The position numbers were made by a program, and so were the translations under genes. Below the pieces are notes generated by a model. It searched no databases, was not told the DNA's origin, and saw only the letters and a program-made list of their open reading frames with translations. From the NCBI GenBank assembly GCA_009917555.1, contig QZDX01000001.1, positions 310,001-374,000 of the forward strand: a stretch of DNA of 64,000 nt, in the 5' to 3' direction. This DNA comes from a bacterium 1XD21-13 (lineage in GTDB: Bacteria > Bacillota > Clostridia > Lachnospirales > Lachnospiraceae). Below are positions 8,728-18,025 of the stretch, one piece after another (the first letter of the stretch is position 1; each line of letters opens with the position of its first letter).

Positions 8728-9618
8728 ATGAAAAAGAGACTTTTATCCTTAGTACTTGCCATGGTTATGATGGTTACATCCGGAATCACGGCATTTGCGG
8801 CAGAGGATGATAAACCAATTTTGGCCCTGGGCGCCAATCTAAGCGAGGAGCAGAAAGCAACCGTACTGAATCTGCTGGACGTGAATCCGGCAGAGCTTGA
8901 GAATTATACGGTTATTTATGTGACCAATGAGCAGGAGCATCAATATCTGGATCAATACCTGAGTGCCAGTGTGATCGGTACAAAGGCTCTGTCCTCCGTA
9001 CTGATTCGTCCAAGAGAGGAAGGGGCCGGGCTCAATGTAACCACCTACAACATCAGCTATTGTACCATTGATATGTATCGGAATGCATTGATTACGGCAG
9101 GGCTAAAGGATGCAGATGTCTATGTGGCAGGGCCAACCAATCTGTCGGGAACGGCAGCTCTGATTGGGGCGGTGAAGGGCTACGAGGAAATGACCGGCGA
9201 GAGCGTAGGAGAGGAGGCTCTGGAGACTGCGGTGAACGAGATCGTGGTAACCGGAGACCTGGGTGACGTGCTGGGAGATTCCGAGACCGCTTCCGATATT
9301 ATCGCTTATATCAAGCAGCAGATCGCGGAAGAGCATGTAGAGTCAGATGAGGATATTGAGCGAATCATCCGCAATGCTATGAAGGAATTCAACATTGATT
9401 TGTCCGATGAGCAGGTGCAGGAGCTGATACAGCTAATGAATAAAATCAGCAAGCTGGATTTGGATGTGGATGCTCTGGCAAAACAGGCGGGAGAGCTGTA
9501 TGAGAAGCTGAAGGGCATGGGTCTGGATCTGGATAATATTGATACGGAAAAGGTCGGGAATTTTTTTACCAGATTTTTCGATTCTATCATGAGCTTTTTT
9601 AATAAACTGTTTAGTTAA
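8728..9618 (+). CDS. Exported DUF1002 domain protein
   Basis: 296 aa. The N-terminus (MKKRLLSLVLAMVMMVTSGITAFA) is a clear signal peptide ending in AFA. The rest matches the Firmicute DUF1002 family (YpuA-like), with the conserved LGANLSEEQK, YVTNEQEHQYLDQYL and AGPTNLSGTAALIGAVKGYEEMTG-type blocks. The C-terminal ~100 residues are helical and acidic. It is predicted to act outside the membrane. The molecular function of the family is not established. It starts behind a good AGGAGG and lies 46 nt before the sensor operon. Confidence 0.9.
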   Translation: MKKRLLSLVLAMVMMVTSGITAFAAEDDKPILALGANLSEEQKATVLNLLDVNPAELENYTVIYVTNEQEHQYLDQYLSASVIGTKALSSVLIRPREEGAGLNVTTYNISYCTIDMYRNALITAGLKDADVYVAGPTNLSGTAALIGAVKGYEEMTGESVGEEALETAVNEIVVTGDLGDVLGDSETASDIIAYIKQQIAEEHVESDEDIERIIRNAMKEFNIDLSDEQVQELIQLMNKISKLDLDVDALAKQAGELYEKLKGMGLDLDNIDTEKVGNFFTRFFDSIMSFFNKLFS

Positions 9619-9664
9619 ATAAGATCAAGAGGTTCGTATTCTGCATTGAGGGGAAAAGAGGCGT

Positions 9665-11281
9665 ATGTATAAGGCACTTTTGGTTGATGACGAAGCACTT
9701 ACAAGGGAAGCAATCAGTGAAAATATCCCTTGGAAGGATCTGGGCTTTGAGCTGATAGCCAGCTGTGAAAACGGCCGGGAGGCCATGGAGCGGATGAAGG
9801 AGACGGTTCCGGACTTGCTGTTGACCGATATTTATATGCCGTATGTGGACGGGATCGAGCTTGCTCGCTATGTCTATGAAAATCATCCTGATATGAAAAC
9901 AGTGATCATCAGCGGCTATGATGAATTTGAGTATGCCAAGCAGGCGGTGCGCTACCAGGTGATGGAGTATATTTTGAAGCCTGTGACACCCTCAGAGCTT
10001 ATGGAGGTTCTTCTTCGGGCGAAGGAGAGCCTGGACGAACGATATGAAAGAACTAGAACCTTGAAAAAATTGCAGGGGGCCTATGTGAGCAATAGGCCCT
10101 TTCTGCGAGGGCGTTTTTTAAACAGCCTTTTGCGGGGAAATGAGCGGTCGGAGACTCTGAAGGACAAGATGGAGGAGCTGGGAATTTCTTTGCAGGGCTG
10201 TTTTTTTAATACCGCCATTGTGGAGGGGGACGATCTGTCGCCATTCCTCAATCAGTATAAGGATGTCCGGGACGAATTGGCTTTATTTGCGATTTGTAAC
10301 ATTGCACAGGAGCTGGTGGAGCGAGGAAGCTCGGGTGTTGCTTTCCAGAATATGGAAGAAAAAACTATTATTATTTTCAGTGGCGACACACAGGAAGGGC
10401 TGGAGCAGCAGATGGAGGGAACCCTTAAGGAAATACAGGGAACCGTTCAGCGCTTGCTGCTGATCGAGACCACCATCGGTGTAGGGCAGATGGTTTCAGA
10501 TATCAGCCGCCTCTATCAGTCCTATGAGAGGGCTTGGGAGGTTATGGAGCAGAAGTTTTTGATGGGGGGAGGCCGGATTCTGCGTCAAGAGCTCTTAGAA
10601 GAGCCAGAAAACAGTCGAGCCATTGATGTGCCCAGATGGGCAGGGAGAGTGCTGCAGGAGGTCAAAAGCGGAAATGAGGAGACCATTGAAGCGTGTATTC
10701 GTGCATTCGCTCAGGAGATCCGGGAATCCTATGCAAACCGCAACCGCTCTATCATCTATATGCAGAATCTGCTGTTGACGGTCATTGGTACGGCTAATTT
10801 GGTCAAGGAAAAAGAGAGCATAATCATAGAGGAGGAAAAGGAGCTTCTGAACCGAATCTATACCTACGAGCATCTCACCGATATGGCAACGGATGTCATT
10901 GCCATCTGTGTTCATATCTTAGAGCTTTTGGGCGAGCAGAGGGACAGCTATGGGAAGAAGCAGGCGCTGATGGCTCTGGACTATATTAAGGATAACTATA
11001 TGAATTCCGAGGTGAGCCTGAATTCCGTATGCAGCCATTTGGCTATCAGTACCAGCTATTTCAGCACCCTGTTCAAAAGCTGCACCGGGGAAACCTTTAT
11101 AGAGGCCCTGACAAAAAAGCGTATGGAGGAGGCGAAGAAGCTTTTGGAGAATACCTCCATGAAAACCTACGAGGTGGCCAGGGAGGTTGGCTTTTCGGAC
11201 CCCCATTATTTCAGCATTGCCTTTAAGAAGGCCACGGGAAGAACCCCCACAGAATATGCAAAGGAGAAACGGCTGGAATGA
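9665..11281 (+). CDS. YesN-type response regulator (REC + AraC HTH)
   Basis: 538 aa. The N-terminal receiver domain has acidic residues DDE at positions 8-10, phospho-acceptor D55 in LLTDIYMP, and the ILKPVTPSEL lysine. The middle ~250 residues are a helical linker domain typical of long YesN proteins. The C-terminal ~100 residues hold two AraC helix-turn-helix motifs (SLNSVCSHLAISTSYFSTLF and YEVAREVGFSDPHYFSIAFKK). The stop overlaps the kinase start by four bases. The likely target is the sugar ABC operon at 15496, whose promoter has a poor -35 box. Confidence 0.92.
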   Translation: MYKALLVDDEALTREAISENIPWKDLGFELIASCENGREAMERMKETVPDLLLTDIYMPYVDGIELARYVYENHPDMKTVIISGYDEFEYAKQAVRYQVMEYILKPVTPSELMEVLLRAKESLDERYERTRTLKKLQGAYVSNRPFLRGRFLNSLLRGNERSETLKDKMEELGISLQGCFFNTAIVEGDDLSPFLNQYKDVRDELALFAICNIAQELVERGSSGVAFQNMEEKTIIIFSGDTQEGLEQQMEGTLKEIQGTVQRLLLIETTIGVGQMVSDISRLYQSYERAWEVMEQKFLMGGGRILRQELLEEPENSRAIDVPRWAGRVLQEVKSGNEETIEACIRAFAQEIRESYANRNRSIIYMQNLLLTVIGTANLVKEKESIIIEEEKELLNRIYTYEHLTDMATDVIAICVHILELLGEQRDSYGKKQALMALDYIKDNYMNSEVSLNSVCSHLAISTSYFSTLFKSCTGETFIEALTKKRMEEAKKLLENTSMKTYEVAREVGFSDPHYFSIAFKKATGRTPTEYAKEKRLE

Positions 11282-13062
11282 AAAAGAACTTGCTCATGCG
11301 CTTTCGCAGTATCCGAACCTCCATTATTTTTTCATTCACCGTGCTCATTGTATTTGCCCTGATGATTTTTCTTCTGCTTTCCCTGCGGTTTACCAGAGAG
11401 GCTGTCCTGGAAAATTCCACAGAATACACCTCCCAGCTCATTGGGCAGGTGAACAATGATATTGATTCCTACATTGGCTACATGGAAAATATTTCTTTGA
11501 TCGTGGCGGATAACTCCGATGTGTGGGATTACCTCTTTGGAAATGAGCTTTCTCCGGAACGGGAGCAGGAGCTTCCGGAGCGGATTCTTGGGGTGTTTCG
11601 TACCATTACGGATACGCGAAGCGACATTGTGAATATTGCCCTTCTTCCTCAAAGGAGGGGAGCTTTGATCAATCAGGGGAGGGCCAGGCTCAATCCCTAC
11701 ATTGACGTGTCCGAGCTGTCCTGGTATCAGGAGGCTGTGGCCGCCGGGGGAAGAACCGTGGTGTCCTCCTCCCATGTGCAGAATGCAATCTATGGAAGCT
11801 ACGATTGGGTGGTGACCTTAAGCCGCAATATTTCCAGAACCGACGATCCGGAGGCCGGAGGGGTGTTTTTTGTAGACTTGAATTACAGTGCCATCAGCAG
11901 TCTGTGCGAACGGCTCAGCCTGGGAAACCGGGGTTATATCTATATTTTGGATGAAAATGGGGGAATCATCTATCATCCCCAGCAGCAGCTCATCTACAGC
12001 GGTATGAAGCAGGAGCTGATTTCCGAAGTGATGGAGACGGAGGAAGCATCCTTTTTGACCAGGGACGGACGCCTGTATACCATTTCCAGATCCGAGCGGA
12101 CAGGCTGGATTGTGGTAGGCGTCTCCATGGTATCGGAGCTGATGCGCAGGGCGGATGAGGCCCGGAAGATTTATATTCTCATTGCCTTTGTTTTATTTAT
12201 GGCGGCCCTGGCCCTTGCCTACCTGCTGTCAGATGAGATCACAAAGCCCATCAAGGCGCTGGAACGGTCCATGAAAGAGGTGGAGAAGGGAAACTTTGCT
12301 CATGCGGCCCTGGTGGTTCGGGAGGAAAATGAGATAGGGCATCTGAGCCGGAATTTTAATATGATGACAGAGGAGATTCAGAACCTCATAGAGCAGCGGG
12401 ACAAAGAGCAGCAGATCAAGCGAAAGTCAGAGCTGAAGGCTCTGCAGTCCCAGATCAATCCCCATTTCCTGTATAATACCTTGGATTCCATCATCTGGAT
12501 GGCGGAATGGGGGAAGAATCAGGAGGTGGTGCGCATGACCTCCTCTCTGGCGAAGCTTCTGCGCCGGAGCATCAGCAATGAGCAGGAAATTGTGACTGTT
12601 GCGGAGGAAGTGGAGTACACGGAAACCTACCTGACCATTCAGAAGATGCGCTACAAGGACAAGCTGGAATATGAGATCCTGGTGGAGCCGGAGGTCATGC
12701 AGGAACAGGTTATAAAGCTGATTCTGCAGCCCCTGGTGGAAAATGCCATTTACCATGGAATAAAGTATAAAGAAGGAAAGGGGTTGGTCCGCATCCGGGG
12801 CTTCCGGCAGGAGGACCGTCTGATCCTTCAGGTCCAGGACGACGGAAAGGGAATGGAGCCGGAGGTACTGGCCCATATTTTTGAAAAGCATACCAGGGAT
12901 ACCCGCTCCAACGGGGTGGGCTTAAGCAATGTAAATGAGCGGATTCAGCTTTACTATGGAGAAGATTATGGAATCAGCTTCCGAAGCAGCTCCGGGAAGG
13001 GCACAGAGGCGACCATAACACTTCCCTTTGGAAAGGAGGAGGGAAGCGATGGGGAACTATAA
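11278..13062 (+). CDS. YesM/LytS-type sensor histidine kinase
   Basis: 594 aa. Transmembrane helix 1 is at ~15-38, an extracytoplasmic Cache-like domain at ~40-295, helix 2 at ~298-320, then HAMP. The His_kinase domain has phospho-acceptor H396 in QINPHFLYNTLD, and the HATPase has LQPLVENAIYHGIKYK and DDGKGM. This architecture pairs with YesN regulators. It overlaps the regulator by four bases and the following sugar-binding protein by fourteen, so three-part stoichiometric expression is likely. Confidence 0.93.
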   Translation: MKKNLLMRFRSIRTSIIFSFTVLIVFALMIFLLLSLRFTREAVLENSTEYTSQLIGQVNNDIDSYIGYMENISLIVADNSDVWDYLFGNELSPEREQELPERILGVFRTITDTRSDIVNIALLPQRRGALINQGRARLNPYIDVSELSWYQEAVAAGGRTVVSSSHVQNAIYGSYDWVVTLSRNISRTDDPEAGGVFFVDLNYSAISSLCERLSLGNRGYIYILDENGGIIYHPQQQLIYSGMKQELISEVMETEEASFLTRDGRLYTISRSERTGWIVVGVSMVSELMRRADEARKIYILIAFVLFMAALALAYLLSDEITKPIKALERSMKEVEKGNFAHAALVVREENEIGHLSRNFNMMTEEIQNLIEQRDKEQQIKRKSELKALQSQINPHFLYNTLDSIIWMAEWGKNQEVVRMTSSLAKLLRRSISNEQEIVTVAEEVEYTETYLTIQKMRYKDKLEYEILVEPEVMQEQVIKLILQPLVENAIYHGIKYKEGKGLVRIRGFRQEDRLILQVQDDGKGMEPEVLAHIFEKHTRDTRSNGVGLSNVNERIQLYYGEDYGISFRSSSGKGTEATITLPFGKEEGSDGEL

Positions 13063-14044
13063 ACGAGGCTTTTTAAGTGCGGGGATTTTACTTGCGCTTG
13101 CGGTAGTGCTGGGAGGCTGGTACTGGCAAAGGCAGAGGCTCGGTACGGCTCCCTTAAGGATTGTGTTAATCCAGAAGGCGGTGGACAATACGGACTTTTG
13201 GACCTGCGTCTATGAAGGGGGGCAGATGGCAGCGGACGAACTGGGTGTGGAGCTAACGGTTATGGGACCCAAGCGGGAGGCGGATGTACAGCTTCAGCAT
13301 CAGATGATCCTGGAGGCTATTGAGCAAAAGCCTGACGCTATTGCCTTAACCCCCAGCGGCTTTGAGGAGACCGTACCCTATGCGGAGCAGATTGAGGCGG
13401 CGGGGATCACCTTGGTGCTGATGGATTCTACCATGGAGAAGGAGATGGGAGAGTCTCTGATAGCAACGGACAACTTCGAGGCAGGATATAAAATGGGCTC
13501 CTATATGAAGCAGTTTGTGGATGAGGACACTGTGATCGGAGTGGTGGGGCATGTGAAGGGAAGCTCCACTGCGACAGAGCGGGAGCGAGGCTTCCGGGAG
13601 GGCCTGGGAGAGACGCACAAGCAGATTGTGGAGATTGTATTCTGTGATTCCTCCTCGGATAAGGCTTATGAGCTTACCTGCGGCCTTTTGGAAAAGCATC
13701 CAGGGATGAACATGATCGTGGGTCTGAACGAGTACTCTGCCGTAGGTGCGGCCAGGGCGGTCAAGGACCTGGGATATGCGGGAAGCTGCCATATGGCAGG
13801 CTTTGACAGCTCCATTGAAGAGATCCAGCTTTTGGAGGAGGGCGTATTTGACGCCATTGTGATTCAGAAGCCCTTTAATATGGGCTATCTGGGTATCGAG
13901 ACAGCGGTTCGGGTAGCCAGGGGAAAAGAGGTGGAGCCCTATGTGGATTCGGGTTCTGAGCTGATTACCAAGGAAAATATGTACATGGAGGAAAATCAAA
14001 AATTATTATTTCCGTTTTTTGGAAAGAGCAAGGAGGGGCTGTAA
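13049..14044 (+). CDS. Membrane-anchored sugar-binding sensor protein (periplasmic-binding fold)
   Basis: 331 aa from the ATG at 13049, 9 nt after AGGAGG. An in-frame TTG at 13028 is less plausible. It is a type I periplasmic binding protein (RbsB/XylF group) with an uncleaved N-terminal helix at ~9-27 and no lipobox cysteine, so it is anchored. The ligand-binding fold is seen in KAVDNTDFWTCVYEGGQMAA, DAIALTPSG and GLNEYSAVGAARAV. It overlaps the kinase gene. In Clostridium beijerinckii, XylFII senses xylose and activates a LytS/YesN pair. This gene order matches that arrangement, so a co-sensor role is more likely than transport. Confidence 0.85.
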   Translation: MGNYKRGFLSAGILLALAVVLGGWYWQRQRLGTAPLRIVLIQKAVDNTDFWTCVYEGGQMAADELGVELTVMGPKREADVQLQHQMILEAIEQKPDAIALTPSGFEETVPYAEQIEAAGITLVLMDSTMEKEMGESLIATDNFEAGYKMGSYMKQFVDEDTVIGVVGHVKGSSTATERERGFREGLGETHKQIVEIVFCDSSSDKAYELTCGLLEKHPGMNMIVGLNEYSAVGAARAVKDLGYAGSCHMAGFDSSIEEIQLLEEGVFDAIVIQKPFNMGYLGIETAVRVARGKEVEPYVDSGSELITKENMYMEENQKLLFPFFGKSKEGL

Positions 14045-14060
14045 CGGCCCCTTTCATATT

Positions 14061-14957
14061 TTAGGAGGAGGAAGAGCTGGGCTGGCGGTGAAGCTTTCGG
14101 TAAGCTCCGGGAGACATTCCGCAGCTTTCCCGGAACATCTTTCCAAAATAGGCGCCGGTGGAGAAGCCGGTCTGCAGAGCGATATCCAGGATGGGGTCGT
14201 TTGTAGAGCGCAGCAGGCGTTCGGCCGTCTCGATCCGATAGTCCAGCAGGTACTCAAAGGGCGTCCGATGAATGCTGCTGCGGAAGCACCGCAGGCACTC
14301 GCTCTTGCTTATGGAAGCAGAGCGGGCAATGTCCTCTAAGGACAGCTTTTCCTGAAAGCTTTGCTGGATAAAGGCAATCATGGTCTGAATGCGATCCTGG
14401 CGGGCGCTGTTGAGGGAGCCGGAGGGGACCTTTGTCTCCTGAAGCTCATCAAGGAGCAGAAGCCAGATATCGGAAAAGGTGTTCCGCGTCTGGAATTCCG
14501 TATGTTCTCTTTTTTGCAGCAGGGCGGCCTGCCGCAGAAGCTCTAAAAGCTTTCTCTGCCGGGGCGTCTCTCCCTGAAGCTTCAAAAATTCCAGATTCCG
14601 GTTCTGCAGAACCGGCTCCAAATACTTTGTAGAAAAAATACTTTTGAAATGACCGCCCAAAAAGGTGGGGTGAAACAGGTGGGAATCCATAACGGCAGCC
14701 TGACTCTCCTCTAAAGGTGCCATGGTGCATAAAACATTGGTATTGATAAAAAATCCCTCGCCCCTTTGAAATACACAGCTTTGGTTGGTGGTGGTGAGCT
14801 TGACGGCGCCGCTTACAATATAGTCAAATTCCAGCTCTTCGTGCCAGTGCCAGGGAACCTTTGTGTCTGCCAGATCTGCGTGATGATAGGCGTAAGGGTA
14901 TTCCGTGGTAAGGCCCTCGATTTCCTCTGCCTGATTTTCCCGAACTTTGATTCTCAT
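14061..14957 (-). CDS. AraC family transcriptional regulator (cupin + HTH)
   Basis: 298 aa. The N-terminal cupin sensor has HADLADTKVPWHWHEELEFDYI, a common sugar-responsive form. The C-terminal ~100 residues carry two helix-turn-helix motifs (SLEDIARSASISKSECLRCF and ILDIALQTGFSTGAYFGKMF). It is convergent with the sensor operon and divergent from the micro-ORFs and the ABC importer. It may control the importer alongside YesN. Confidence 0.9.
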   Translation of the reverse strand: MRIKVRENQAEEIEGLTTEYPYAYHHADLADTKVPWHWHEELEFDYIVSGAVKLTTTNQSCVFQRGEGFFINTNVLCTMAPLEESQAAVMDSHLFHPTFLGGHFKSIFSTKYLEPVLQNRNLEFLKLQGETPRQRKLLELLRQAALLQKREHTEFQTRNTFSDIWLLLLDELQETKVPSGSLNSARQDRIQTMIAFIQQSFQEKLSLEDIARSASISKSECLRCFRSSIHRTPFEYLLDYRIETAERLLRSTNDPILDIALQTGFSTGAYFGKMFRESCGMSPGAYRKLHRQPSSSSS

Positions 14958-15094
14958 AGCTGCTCCTATTCTGATAAGATAAAGGATTAATTGGTTATAT
15001 TCTTATATAAAATAGCGATAATATTATTTTTTATAAGCTATTTAGTGATTATAATCATATTAAAGAAATCAGAGAAAGTAAAGGGGAAATACAG

Positions 15095-15274
15095 ATGTAT
15101 TGCGAAACCTTTCAAAAGCTTCAGCGGCTTGCAAAGCAAAATCCGGAGAGGTTCCGTAATATGACGGAAAAGGAACTGGAGCAATGGATAAATGGGAAAA
15201 GAGAGGTGAAGAAGAATGTCGGCTATGGTAGTAGCAGGAGCTTTTATATGTATGATAGCACTTTGCGTGTTTGA
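15095..15274 (+). CDS. Small protein of 59 aa, unknown function
   Basis: A short frame beginning ATG 15 nt after AAAGGGG. It encodes a hydrophilic, charged peptide containing ETFQKLQRLAKQNPERF and MTEKELEQWINGKREVKKN, with predicted helices. I recognise no family. It lies between a divergent AraC regulator and the sugar importer, is followed by an overlapping membrane micro-ORF in another frame, and both precede a terminator-like hairpin. A good ribosome binding site and helix-like composition support real coding, but conservation would be needed to prove it. Confidence 0.5.
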   Translation: MYCETFQKLQRLAKQNPERFRNMTEKELEQWINGKREVKKNVGYGSSRSFYMYDSTLRV

Positions 15275-15293
15275 GGAGCGTCTTTCAAGGTAA
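15216..15293 (+). CDS. Membrane micro-ORF of 25 aa
   Basis: A 25-residue frame starts at an ATG preceded by GAGGTGAAGA and ends just before the hairpin at 15322. The peptide is one hydrophobic helix (MVVAGAFICMIALCVF) capped by charged EERLSR, the usual form of single-span membrane microproteins. It overlaps the 59-aa frame by 59 nt in a different frame, which suggests translational coupling. Function is unknown. Confidence 0.45.
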   Translation: MSAMVVAGAFICMIALCVFEERLSR

Positions 15294-15321
15294 AAATCCT
15301 TAAAGTGAAAAAGTTTTAGTA

Positions 15322-15369
15322 AAAAATAGTTACAATTCTTACATCGAAAAGAATTGTGACTATTTTTTC
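15322..15369 (+). terminator. AT-rich hairpin, likely terminator (or operator) before sugar ABC operon
   Basis: Arms at 15322-15340 and 15349-15367 pair over 19 bp with one mismatch around an 8-nt loop, and the 3' arm ends in a T run. It would end the micro-ORF transcript. Its symmetry just upstream of the importer promoter also allows a regulator-binding role. Confidence 0.55.
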
Positions 15370-15403
15370 GTAAAATATTTACCTATTCTAAAAGGATTTT
15401 CTA

Positions 15404-15432
15404 TTACTTTATTCATATTTTGGACATATAAT
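15404..15432 (+). promoter_or_regulatory. Candidate activator-dependent promoter of sugar ABC operon
   Basis: A perfect TATAAT at 15427-15432 lies 17 bp after TTACTT at 15404-15409. The weak -35 fits activation by the YesN or AraC regulator encoded upstream. The start codon follows 63 nt later. Confidence 0.5.
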
Positions 15433-15495
15433 AGACATAAATTCGACGAACGGACAAGGAATGTCCTTGCCTGGGGATGTACTGGAGGGAAAAAG

Positions 15496-16497
15496 GTGGA
15501 AAAAATTAAACAAAATGCAATCGTGAAAAAGATTGGATTTAACAGTCTGGTATTGCTATGTGTGATGATACTGTTGTACATAATGTTTGCAGTACTCACG
15601 CCAATGATCAAGACAAATGCAAGCTTTGTAAGCTATGCCCGTCTGGTGAGTGCTTTAAAGTATGCGTACTTTCTTGGATTTTTGTCTTTGGGAGTAACCT
15701 TTGTGATTGCTACCGGAGGAATTGATTTTTCTATTGGACCAGTGATGTTCTGTGCGGCTCTGATCTCAGGATATCAGCTCACCTCCCGTGGATGGCCCTT
15801 GGCGGTATGTATTTTAATCTGCATCCTGGTGGGAACAGCCTTTGGTCTGTTTAATGGAGTTCTAGTGTCCTATGCAGGGCTGCCCTCGTTCATTACTTCC
15901 ATGGCGAGCATGATGCTTGCCAAGGGTCTGGGCTCCGTATTTACCAAGACTCAGCCGGTGAGCTGGCCCCAGAGTGAAGAGCCGGGTGGATGGTACCGGA
16001 ACCTGGTAGGAATAAAAGCAGGCGGCATGGAGATTCCCACAGGTTTGATTCTTTTGATTATAGGAGCCATTATCTGTGCCATTATTTTAAATAAGACTAT
16101 GGCTGGCCGCTACATTCTGTGTATCGGAAGTAATCGGGAGGCAGTACGTCTGTCTGGTGTAAATACAAAGAAATGGGAGACTTTAGCTTACGTTATTTGC
16201 GGGACTTTGGCCGGAATGGCAGCCCTCTTCTATGTGGGTAAGAATACAACGGTTCTCCCGGGGCTGGGCGACACCATGAACAATGAGGCCATAGCGGGCT
16301 GCGTAATGGGTGGAACCTCCATGACCGGAGGCGTGGCATCCATTGGAGGAACACTGATAGGAGTGTTGATTATTGCACTTTTGCAGGAAGGCATCATGGC
16401 TATGGGCTTCCAGATTCATTATCAGTATATTATTACCGGCCTGATTGTACTTGTAGTTGTATGGGCTGACCTGCGTAGCAGACGCAGACGCAATTAA
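15496..16497 (+). CDS. Sugar ABC transporter permease 1 (RbsC/XylH family)
   Basis: 333 aa inner-membrane permease of the CUT2 monosaccharide family, about eight to ten hydrophobic helices. Family signatures are ATGGIDFSIGPVM, FNGVLVSYAGLPSFITSMASMM, GSNREAVRLSGVN and AGCVMGGTSMTGGVASIGGT. It starts with GTG 6 nt after GGAGGG. CUT2 systems often use one permease gene. Here a second distinct permease lies at 18026, suggesting a heterodimeric channel. Confidence 0.92.
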   Translation: MEKIKQNAIVKKIGFNSLVLLCVMILLYIMFAVLTPMIKTNASFVSYARLVSALKYAYFLGFLSLGVTFVIATGGIDFSIGPVMFCAALISGYQLTSRGWPLAVCILICILVGTAFGLFNGVLVSYAGLPSFITSMASMMLAKGLGSVFTKTQPVSWPQSEEPGGWYRNLVGIKAGGMEIPTGLILLIIGAIICAIILNKTMAGRYILCIGSNREAVRLSGVNTKKWETLAYVICGTLAGMAALFYVGKNTTVLPGLGDTMNNEAIAGCVMGGTSMTGGVASIGGTLIGVLIIALLQEGIMAMGFQIHYQYIITGLIVLVVVWADLRSRRRRN

Positions 16498-16517
16498 GCG
16501 GAAGGGGGAAGATAAAA

Positions 16518-18011
16518 ATGGGCGATGTAATTTTAACCATGAAAGGCATTGACAAATCGTTCCCCGGCGTACATGCGCTGGATCACGTGGACCTGGAGAT
16601 TAAAAAAGGCGAGGTACACGCCCTGATGGGTGAGAATGGAGCCGGAAAGTCCACATTAATGAAAGTTCTTACCGGAATCTATTCCAAGGACGAGGGTACG
16701 ATTACATATGAAGGGAAGGAAGTGGAATTTTCCAACCCCAGAGAGGCGCAGGACGCCGGAATCGTGATTGTGCATCAGGAGCTGAATATGCTGGGGCATC
16801 TGACCGTGGCCCAGAATATCTTTATCGGCCGGGAGATTATGAACGGCAAGCTGATTGATGACAAGAGGATGAATGAGGAAGCCAGGAAGCTGTTTGACCA
16901 GCTGGGGATTGATATTGACCCCAAGGAGACGATGAGCCGCCTGACAGTAGGTAAGCAGCAGATGTGTGAGATTGCCAAGGCTATCTCACATGAGGCTAAG
17001 GTAATTGTTTTTGATGAACCATCAGCGGCACTGACAGAGGCAGAGATTGAAGAGCTGTTCAAGATTATCCGGGATTTGCGGGATAAGCAGTTGGGAATCG
17101 TATATATCTCCCACCGTATGGATGAGATCAAGGTGATTACGGACCGGGTGACGGTTATGCGTGACGGTGGTTATGTGGGAACATTGATTACCAAGGATTG
17201 TACCAAGGATGACATTATCAACATGATGGTGGGTCGTGTCATTTACGAGGATCCCAAGACAGAGAGTGCAGTGGCCAAGGATGCTCCGGTAGTGCTGAAG
17301 GTAGAGCATCTGAATGCAGGACGGATGGTTCGTGATGTAAGCTTTGAGCTGAGAAAAGGAGAGATCTTAGGCTTCTCGGGACTGATGGGAGCAGGACGGA
17401 CGGAGACAGCCAGAGCCCTGTTCGGGGCAGATCCTAAGGAGAGCGGCGATGTCTATGTAAATGGACAAAAAGTGGAGATCAAAACTCCCCAGGACGCAGT
17501 AAAATGTGGAATTGGCTATCTTTCCGAGGACCGGAAGCGCTATGGAATCGTTGTGGCTAAGACTGTGGCAGAGAATTCCACTATGGCCAGTCTTGAGAAT
17601 TATATGAAAGGCCTGTTCATTGACAAGAAAAAAGAGTGCCAGGTTGCTCAGGAATATGTTGAAACCCTGAAGACAAAGACACCGGGCGTAGATCAGTTGG
17701 TGGTGAACCTTTCCGGAGGAAACCAGCAGAAAGTGGTTATTGCTAAATGGCTGGTAAGAAACTGCGATATCCTGATCTTTGATGAGCCCACCCGTGGTAT
17801 TGACGTAGGAGCCAAGAGTGAAATCTATCAATTGATGAATGAACTGGTGGCAGAGGGTAAATCCATTATTATGATTTCCTCTGAGATGACAGAGATTTTG
17901 CGAATGAGCGACCGGATCGTAGTCATGTGTGAAGGCAGAAAAACTGGTGAGCTGGATATTGCGGAAGCAACTCAGGAGCGAATTATGCATGCCGCAACGC
18001 TTAGGGATTAG
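16518..18011 (+). CDS. Sugar ABC transporter ATP-binding protein (RbsA/MglA type)
   Basis: 497 aa with two fused nucleotide-binding domains, as usual for CUT2 importers. Domain 1 has Walker A GENGAGKST, signature LTVGKQQMCEIAKA and Walker B VIVFDEPSAALT. Domain 2 has a degenerate Walker A (FSGLMGAGRTETA), signature NLSGGNQQKVVIAKWL and DILIFDEPTRGIDVGAK. It couples ATP hydrolysis to monosaccharide import with the flanking permeases. Confidence 0.95.
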   Translation: MGDVILTMKGIDKSFPGVHALDHVDLEIKKGEVHALMGENGAGKSTLMKVLTGIYSKDEGTITYEGKEVEFSNPREAQDAGIVIVHQELNMLGHLTVAQNIFIGREIMNGKLIDDKRMNEEARKLFDQLGIDIDPKETMSRLTVGKQQMCEIAKAISHEAKVIVFDEPSAALTEAEIEELFKIIRDLRDKQLGIVYISHRMDEIKVITDRVTVMRDGGYVGTLITKDCTKDDIINMMVGRVIYEDPKTESAVAKDAPVVLKVEHLNAGRMVRDVSFELRKGEILGFSGLMGAGRTETARALFGADPKESGDVYVNGQKVEIKTPQDAVKCGIGYLSEDRKRYGIVVAKTVAENSTMASLENYMKGLFIDKKKECQVAQEYVETLKTKTPGVDQLVVNLSGGNQQKVVIAKWLVRNCDILIFDEPTRGIDVGAKSEIYQLMNELVAEGKSIIMISSEMTEILRMSDRIVVMCEGRKTGELDIAEATQERIMHAATLRD

Positions 18012-18025
18012 GAGGGACTGAGACG

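Noticed and set aside
13346-13999. 217-codon minus-strand frame inside the sugar-binding sensor gene
   Set aside because: It is antisense to a recognised binding protein and has no ribosome binding site or motif.
15322-15369. Riboswitch before the sugar importer
   Set aside because: It lies upstream of the predicted promoter and is a simple AT-rich hairpin with no recognisable aptamer.
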